The translations under genes were made by a program, and so were the position numbers. A stretch of 39,084 nt of DNA from DATEVL01 sp035471625 (GTDB taxonomy: Bacteria > Chloroflexota > Anaerolineae > Anaerolineales > E44-bin32): positions 1 to 39,084 of the forward strand of contig DATIPT010000027.1 in the NCBI GenBank assembly GCA_035471625.1, in the 5' to 3' direction. Below are positions 34,698 to 39,084 of the stretch, piece by piece; position 1 is the first letter of the stretch, and every line of letters begins with the position of its first letter. The notes under the pieces were generated by a model, which was not told where the DNA came from, ran no database searches, and saw nothing but the letters and a program-made list of their open reading frames with translations.

Positions 34698-35879
34698 CTA
34701 CTGGATCAGGTCGAGCTCGCGGCCGACGGTGCCCAGGATATCAAGTGCCCGATCGATCTGTTCATCGGAGTGGGTCGCCATATAGGAGGTCCGCAACAGG
34801 CACTCGTCGGGGGGGACGGCCGGGGCGAGCACAGGATTGGTATAGAGGCCGGCTTCGAAGCACTTCTTCCAGGCCAGGATCGTCGTGGCGACGTCGCCAG
34901 TGATGATCGGGATGACCGGAGTGACGCTCGGTCCCATATTGAAGCCGAGGCGGCGAAGTCCGGTGCGCATTCGCTCGGTCACCGCCCATAGCCGGTCGAC
35001 CCGATCGGGTTCGTTCTCCATGATCTCGAGGGCGGCCATCACGGCGGCGACGTTCGAGGCCGGCATCGAGGCGCTGAAGATCAATGCTCGAGCGTGATGC
35101 TGAATGTAGTGGACGACATCCGCGTCGCCGGCGATGAAACCGCCCAATGAGGCGAACGACTTGGAGAACGTCCCCATGATCAAGTCGACGTCGTCGGTGA
35201 CCCCGAAGTGAGCCGCCGTGCCGCGGCCGCGGCCCATGACCCCCAGCGAGTGAGCGTCGTCGACCATCAGGCGCGCCCCATGCGCCTTGCAGACCTCGAT
35301 CAGCTGCGGCAGGGGAGCCAGGTCGCCGCCCATGCTGTAGACGCCGTCGACCACGACCATCCGGCCCGACTTCGGATCGATCCCTCCGAGGACGCGGTCG
35401 AGATGCTCCAAGTCGTTGTGGGAGAAGCGCCGAAGTTCGCCGAGCGCCAGCATGCATCCATCGACGATGCTGGCGTGGTCGTCCTTGTCGGCTACGACCA
35501 CGTCGCCGCGGTGCACCAAGCACGAGATCGTCCCCAGGTTCGTCTGGTAGCCGGTACTGAAAACGAGCGAGGCTGGCTTGCCGACATAGGAGGCCAGGCG
35601 AGCTTCGAGCTCCTGATGGATCCGAAGGGTTCCGTTGAGGAAGCGAGACCCGGTGCAGGAGGTCCCGTAGCGCTTGGTGGCGTCGACCGCCGCCTGGCGG
35701 ACGCGCGGGTCGGTGGTCAGGCCGAGGTAGTTGTTGGAGCCGATCATCAAAACGCGGCGGCCGTCGACGACGACTTCGGTGCCTTCGGTGTCTTCGAGAG
35801 GCAGGAAATACGGGTAGAGACCGGCGGCCTGGGCCATCCGGGCGTCCTGGTAGGCGAAACACTTCTCGAAGATGTCCAT
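34698..35879 (-). CDS. Alpha-oxoamine synthase, serine palmitoyltransferase type
   Basis: A 393-residue PLP enzyme that condenses an amino acid with an acyl-CoA. The start is MDIFEKCFAYQDARMAQAAG, and GSNNYLGL, GTSCTGSRFLNGTL and DHASIVDG (H135) lead to the cofactor site. The site includes VDDAHSLGV (D208, H210) and the Schiff-base lysine K240 in MGTFSKSFASLGGFIAG. The RFLNGTL and FSKSFASLGG wording is closer to serine palmitoyltransferase-like enzymes than to Kbl or BioF, and no tdh or bio gene is adjacent. GGAGGAGG lies about 7 nt before the ATG at 35879, which decides the start against the frame's upstream extension. It heads the minus-strand block and is divergent from the MarR gene. Confidence 0.88.
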   Translation of the reverse strand: MDIFEKCFAYQDARMAQAAGLYPYFLPLEDTEGTEVVVDGRRVLMIGSNNYLGLTTDPRVRQAAVDATKRYGTSCTGSRFLNGTLRIHQELEARLASYVGKPASLVFSTGYQTNLGTISCLVHRGDVVVADKDDHASIVDGCMLALGELRRFSHNDLEHLDRVLGGIDPKSGRMVVVDGVYSMGGDLAPLPQLIEVCKAHGARLMVDDAHSLGVMGRGRGTAAHFGVTDDVDLIMGTFSKSFASLGGFIAGDADVVHYIQHHARALIFSASMPASNVAAVMAALEIMENEPDRVDRLWAVTERMRTGLRRLGFNMGPSVTPVIPIITGDVATTILAWKKCFEAGLYTNPVLAPAVPPDECLLRTSYMATHSDEQIDRALDILGTVGRELDLIQ

Positions 35880-35968
35880 GCCTGGCCTCCTCCAGCCACA
35901 CCAACCGCTGGGACATAGTAATCGTGCCACAGGTCGACCGCCGAGGAAAGAGGCTAACTCTTTTGTGA

Positions 35969-35974
35969 TATAAA
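35969..35974 (+). promoter_or_regulatory. TATAAA -10 element for the MarR-type gene
   Basis: TATAAA lies 6 nt before the GTG start at 35981, and the AT-rich gap has no ribosome site. Transcription would begin at or near the start codon, suggesting a leaderless message. The surrounding AACT...AGTT could be a weak operator half-site pair. Confidence 0.45.
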
Positions 35975-35980
35975 TAGTTC

Positions 35981-36466
35981 GTGGCACCAAGAAAATCGGC
36001 CGCTGCAGGTCGCGGACCCGGCGGGAGCGCACAGACGCTGTTGCCGGTCGCCCTGGCCACCTACTGGCAGGTCCGCCACGAGTTGGCGCAGGACCTGAAG
36101 CCTTCCGCCCTCACGATTTCCCAGTACGTCGTCCTGGTCCAGCTGGCGGCGGGAAGGCGAGAGACCGGGATGACCGAACTCGCCCTGGCCGGTCGGTTCG
36201 ATCCCGCGACCGCGACGGTCTTGGTCGATGGGCTCGTGCGCCGAGGGCTGGTGACCCGCCGACGGGCTCCGGGCGACCGCCGGAGAGTGATGGTGCGGCT
36301 GACGGCGCGGGGCCGGCGGCTTCACCAGACGGCGACCCGGCGGCTGATCCTGCGGTGGCGCCAGGCGCTGCGGTCCTTCGACGGGGATGAGCAGCGCGAG
36401 TTGTTGACGCTGTTGCTCCGCTTGCTGGAGGGATTGCAGACCCCGGGAGCCGGCGAAGGCGGGTAG
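35981..36466 (+). CDS. MarR-family transcriptional regulator
   Basis: A 161-residue winged-helix regulator. The N-terminal helices contain TYWQVRHELAQDLKPSALTI, the recognition region is MTELALAGRFDPATATVLVD followed by GLVRRGLVTRR, and the wing is PGDRRRVMVRLT, with the D-R pair conserved in MarR. The C-terminal helix dimerises (LRSFDGDEQRELLTLLLRLL). Such proteins bind a small ligand and repress nearby genes. The start is GTG with no ribosome site and a -10 box 6 nt upstream. It is divergent from the alpha-oxoamine synthase by about 100 nt, so that gene and itself are the most likely targets. Confidence 0.92.
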   Translation: MAPRKSAAAGRGPGGSAQTLLPVALATYWQVRHELAQDLKPSALTISQYVVLVQLAAGRRETGMTELALAGRFDPATATVLVDGLVRRGLVTRRRAPGDRRRVMVRLTARGRRLHQTATRRLILRWRQALRSFDGDEQRELLTLLLRLLEGLQTPGAGEGG

Positions 36467-36499
36467 GACCGGTAGCCGTGCGCCTCCCGGAGGTCGTGC

Positions 36500-36527
36500 T
36501 TGACTCGGTCATAGGTCACCCTATAAT
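36500..36527 (+). promoter_or_regulatory. Strong sigma-70-like promoter for the T-box/serS transcript
   Basis: TTGACT (36500-36505) and TATAAT (36522-36527) are separated by 16 nt. The predicted start near 36534 leads directly into the T-box leader. Confidence 0.75.
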
Positions 36528-36533
36528 CGCCGA

Positions 36534-36830
36534 AAGCTTAACGGCGCGCGTCGCGCGCTGCTCGACGAGCGCGAGGAACACCCGGGTCGCATCTCATCAG
36601 CGAGCCGCCGGCCGGTGCGAGGCGGTGGGATGGCGGCCCGAGATCCCCCTCGCCTCCGGGTCGAACACGATCCGGACGTCGCCTCCGCAGGGGCCGAGGA
36701 TCGCCGTAAGGAGGCCGGGTACGCCCGATAGCGCGTTTGAGGCCCGTTCGACGAGGAAGCGAGAGCGGGCGAAGGCAGGTGGCACCACGAGGCTCCCTCG
36801 TCCTGCACAGGAGGGAGCCTTGTCTTGTCT
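36534..36830 (+). promoter_or_regulatory. T-box riboswitch, serine-specific, upstream of serS
   Basis: Stem I spans about 36562-36664. The basal helix TCGAC pairs with GTCGA, the middle helix GCGAGG (36571-36576) with CCTCGC (36648-36653), and the upper helix CGGGTCGC (36583-36590) with GCGGCCCG (36633-36640). The internal loop between the middle and upper helices has UCC at 36644-36646, a serine codon, as specifier. The apical part holds CAGCGAG and GGTGCGAG, matching the tRNA-elbow motif. The T-box core AGGTGGCACCACG is at 36777-36789; its UGGC would pair with GCCA, the tRNA-Ser end with discriminator G73. Uncharged tRNA-Ser should promote read-through into serS. Confidence 0.88.
36790..36820 (+). 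terminator. T-box attenuator terminator before serS
   Basis: AGGCTCCCTC and GAGGGAGCCT form a perfect 10-bp stem with an 11-nt loop, followed by TGTCTTGTCT. It overlaps the 3' side of the T-box antiterminator and is the regulated terminator. Confidence 0.85.
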
Positions 36831-36844
36831 AGGGAGGTGGTCCG

Positions 36845-38119
36845 GTGATCGATGTGCAAGCGATACGAGACGATCCTGAGGCCGTCGGCCGCGCTCTGGC
36901 GCGTCGCGGGATCGAGGCACCCCTGGCACGGGTGATCGAACTCGACGCCCAGCGGCGAAAGCGGCTAGGTGAGGTCGAGGCGCTCAAGGCCGAGCGCAAC
37001 CGCGTCTCCAAGGCGATCGCCGGGATGACGGACGAGGCGACGAGGGCGGCCGAGATCGAGCGCATGCGGGCTTTGGGCGATCAGGTCGAAGCTCTCGATG
37101 GGGAGGTCCGGAACATTGAGGCGAATCTCGACCGCCTGCTGAGCGAGGTCCCCAACCCACCGGCGGCCGACACACCCGACGGCCGGTCGGAGGAGGACAA
37201 TGTCGTGCGCCGCCAGGTGGGGGAACCGGGAGCGCCCTCGTTCGCCCTGGCCCCCCACTGGGATCTCGGCGAGTCGCTGGGGCTCTTGGATTTCGAACGC
37301 GGCGTCAAGATCAGCGGATCGCGGTTCTACGTGTTGCGCGGCGCCGGCGCCCGGCTGGAGCGGGCGCTGATCGCCTGGATGCTCGACCTGCACGTCCGCC
37401 AGGGCTACACCGAGTGCTACCTTCCGTTTGTGGTGAAAGAGCAGACGATGTACGGCGCCGGGCAGCTGCCCAAGTTCCACGAGAACCTGTATCGGGATGC
37501 CGAGGACGACGTCTGGCTCGTGCCGACGGCGGAGGTTCCACTGACCGGGATGCACGCCGGCGAGATTCTCGATGGGTCGGCGCTTCCCCTGCGCTACACC
37601 GCGTACACGCCGTGCTTCCGGCGGGAGAAGATGTCGGCCGGGCGCGACGTGCGCGGAATCAAGCGCGGCCATCAGTTCGACAAGGTTGAGATGTATGCCT
37701 TCTGTGCCCCCGAGCACTCGGACGACGAACTCGAACGGATGTTGGCCGATGCCGAGGCGACCTGCGCTGGCCTCGGGCTGGTGCATCGGGTCAAGCAGTT
37801 GTGCGCCGGCGATCTGGGATTCAGCGCCCGCAAGTCGTACGACGTTGAAGTATGGGCGCCGGCCGCCGGGGAATGGTTGGAGGTGTCTTCGGTTTCGAAC
37901 TGCGGCGACTTCCAGGCCAGACGGTCGAACATCCGCTACCGGCCCGCCGGCGGTGGAAAGGCCCGCTTGGTCCATACGTTGAACGGCTCGGGACTGGGAC
38001 TCCCGCGGACGCTGATCGCCGTGTTGGAGAACTACCAGCAGGCCGACGGAAGCGTTGTTGTTCCCGATGTGCTGCGCCCCTGGATGGGGGGCGTCGACGT
38101 GGTCCGCCGGGATGTCTAA
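36845..38119 (+). CDS. serS: Seryl-tRNA synthetase
   Basis: A 424-residue class II aminoacyl-tRNA synthetase that charges tRNA-Ser. The N-terminal 105 residues form the long antiparallel coiled-coil arm that grips tRNA-Ser. The catalytic part has TAEVPLTGMHAGEI, motif 2 FRREKMSAGRDVRGIKRGHQ and FDKVEMYAF. It continues with EVSSVSNCGDFQARRSNIRY and motif 3 LNGSGLGLPRTLIAVLENYQ, ending VPDVLRPWMGG. Length and motif order are normal. The GTG at 36845 is preceded by GGAGGT at 6-nt spacing. Expression is controlled by the serine T-box directly upstream. Confidence 0.98.
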   Translation: MIDVQAIRDDPEAVGRALARRGIEAPLARVIELDAQRRKRLGEVEALKAERNRVSKAIAGMTDEATRAAEIERMRALGDQVEALDGEVRNIEANLDRLLSEVPNPPAADTPDGRSEEDNVVRRQVGEPGAPSFALAPHWDLGESLGLLDFERGVKISGSRFYVLRGAGARLERALIAWMLDLHVRQGYTECYLPFVVKEQTMYGAGQLPKFHENLYRDAEDDVWLVPTAEVPLTGMHAGEILDGSALPLRYTAYTPCFRREKMSAGRDVRGIKRGHQFDKVEMYAFCAPEHSDDELERMLADAEATCAGLGLVHRVKQLCAGDLGFSARKSYDVEVWAPAAGEWLEVSSVSNCGDFQARRSNIRYRPAGGGKARLVHTLNGSGLGLPRTLIAVLENYQQADGSVVVPDVLRPWMGGVDVVRRDV

Positions 38120-38149
38120 CCTGGGCGCTTCCAACCGCAGGGTAGCGCG

Positions 38150-38638
38150 ATGACCGATCAGGCGATCACGATTTTGGTGGGGGCCGCCATGGTTGTCGGC
38201 TTGATCGGGACGGCCGTACCGTGGTTCCCCGACACGGTGCTGATGTGGGGGGCGGGCCTCGCCTACGGATTGACCGTGGGCTGGGGCACGTGGGGTGGTT
38301 GGCTGTTCGGGTTGATGACGCTCATCGCGCTGGCCGCCCTGATCGCCGAGGTCGGTCTGAGCGCCGCCGGAGCCCGCCTCGGCGGTGCCTCCGGGTGCGC
38401 CATCGGCGTCGGCTTGCTGGCGGCGGTGGTTGGGTTGCTGCTATTCTCCCCGCTCGGCGCACTGCTGGCGTTTGTCGCGGGGATCCTGGTCGCCGAGTGG
38501 GTCCGCATTCGGAACCCCCAGCGGGCGCTGCGGGCAACCGGAGGCGCTGTTCTCGGATGGGGCGCTTCGTTCATCTTCAAGTTCGGACTGGGGGCGTTGA
38601 TGATCACACTGTGGGGGATCTGGGTCGTCACCGGCTGA
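38150..38638 (+). CDS. DUF456-family small membrane protein
   Basis: A 162-residue protein with about four hydrophobic segments. The N-terminus GAAMVVGLIGTAVPWFPDTVLMW fits the DUF456 pattern of a glycine-rich helix followed by a proline turn; GGLLGGA-type turns occur later as AGARLGGASGCAIGVGLLAA. No enzyme motif is visible and the family has no firm function. It begins 30 nt after serS in the same direction and probably shares its transcript. Confidence 0.8.
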   Translation: MTDQAITILVGAAMVVGLIGTAVPWFPDTVLMWGAGLAYGLTVGWGTWGGWLFGLMTLIALAALIAEVGLSAAGARLGGASGCAIGVGLLAAVVGLLLFSPLGALLAFVAGILVAEWVRIRNPQRALRATGGAVLGWGASFIFKFGLGALMITLWGIWVVTG

Positions 38639-38662
38639 TCCCACGGACTGCAGGAGGTCACG

Positions 38663-39084
38663 TTGTCCACTCCCGATCCGCACTCCTTCTGCGATCCTTC
38701 CCAGGGGAGGATCACTCATCTAGACTTCCACATCACGCCCGATTTCGCGGCGCAGGTTGTGCACATCCGGACGACCTATCATCTCGATCGGCCCGTGAAA
38801 GGGTCTTTCTTCCTCGACAGCAAGGGGCTCGCCATTCACCGGATCCAGGGCGAGGGCGCAGACCTGCGCTGGACTCTCGACCCGGAAGACCCGCTCCTGG
38901 GGCAGAGGCTTCAGCTGCTGGAGTTGCCGGGGATCGATACGTTCGAGATCGAGTCGACGACGAGCGCCGAGGCGGCGGCCCTGCAGTGGCTTCGGCCGGA
39001 ACAGACGCAGGGGAAAGCCCATCCCTACCTCTACACCCAGTGCCAGTCCTGCGCGGCGCGCTCGCTGTTCCCCTGCCAGGACAC
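38663..39084 (+). CDS. M1-family aminopeptidase, LTA4-hydrolase-like (3' end outside window)
   Basis: The frame is open to the window edge and begins with TTG at 38663, preceded by AGGAGGT at 4-nt spacing. The reading MSTPDPHSFCDPSQGRITHL, then DFHITPDFAAQVV, is the N-terminal beta domain of leukotriene-A4-hydrolase-like M1 peptidases. Near the edge it reads YTQCQSCAARSLFPCQD, matching the family's TQCQ..HARS.FPCQD segment. The zinc site HExxH lies beyond the window, so catalytic competence cannot be checked. It follows the DUF456 gene by 24 nt. Confidence 0.85.
   Translation, partial: MSTPDPHSFCDPSQGRITHLDFHITPDFAAQVVHIRTTYHLDRPVKGSFFLDSKGLAIHRIQGEGADLRWTLDPEDPLLGQRLQLLELPGIDTFEIESTTSAEAAALQWLRPEQTQGKAHPYLYTQCQSCAARSLFPCQD

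Noticed and set aside
34698..36032. Longer start for the alpha-oxoamine synthase at 36032
   Set aside because: The extra residues cross the divergent promoter region and the MarR start; the ATG at 35879 has a strong ribosome site and the family N-terminus.

Overview
The window is a GC-rich stretch of bacterial chromosome that is almost entirely coding. The gene content suggests an anaerobic or facultative member of the Chloroflexota, probably Anaerolineae-like. The supporting features are a one-chain pyruvate:ferredoxin oxidoreductase, a T-box in front of serS, a long soluble GAF/PAS histidine kinase, Tad-type pilin genes and sparse leaderless-looking promoters. This taxonomic guess is inference from gene content; there is no rRNA or tRNA in the window to test it.

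Layout. 1-2.0 kb holds two oligopeptide/dipeptide-type ABC permeases, the first cut by the window edge. 2.1-3.4 kb holds a family 2 glycosyltransferase with an extra C-terminal Rossmann-like domain, converging on a small cupin. 3.5-4.4 kb (minus) holds a membrane methyltransferase-like protein and a TatA-type translocase subunit. 4.5-5.6 kb holds a lone member of a membrane protein family that returns as four tandem copies near 29-33.6 kb. 5.6-11.6 kb (plus) is a housekeeping run: HIT hydrolase, LOG-family protein, DinB-like protein, SbcD, SbcC and an extended SDR. 11.5-17.0 kb (minus) holds a thiolase, an SDR and a 1028-residue sensor kinase. 17.3-18.35 kb holds a UbiA prenyltransferase.

18.4-22.2 kb is a c-di-GMP class I riboswitch with a downstream hairpin, followed by two small membrane proteins, two TadE-like pseudopilins and one TadG-like protein. 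The riboswitch most plausibly ties surface-pilus assembly to c-di-GMP. 22.25-27.0 kb holds a dihydroorotate-dehydrogenase-like flavoprotein divergent from nifJ. 27.1-35.9 kb (minus) is a co-directional block. In transcription order it is an alpha-oxoamine synthase of the serine palmitoyltransferase type, an SDR, four tandem paralogous membrane proteins (D, C, B, A) and an ABC exporter. A MarR regulator diverges from its head. 36.5-38.1 kb is serS under a good sigma-70-like promoter and a T-box leader whose specifier codon (UCC) and tRNA-end-pairing base both fit tRNA-Ser. The window ends with a DUF456 membrane protein and the start of an M1 aminopeptidase.

The two most interesting items are the five-member membrane family (SW..R......RLPGP.W at the N-terminus, TWPW.P.T.R near the C-terminal membrane helix), which I cannot match to any named family, and its placement in what looks like a sphingolipid-type lipid locus. 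The c-di-GMP riboswitch in front of the pilus-like operon is the best-supported regulatory finding.
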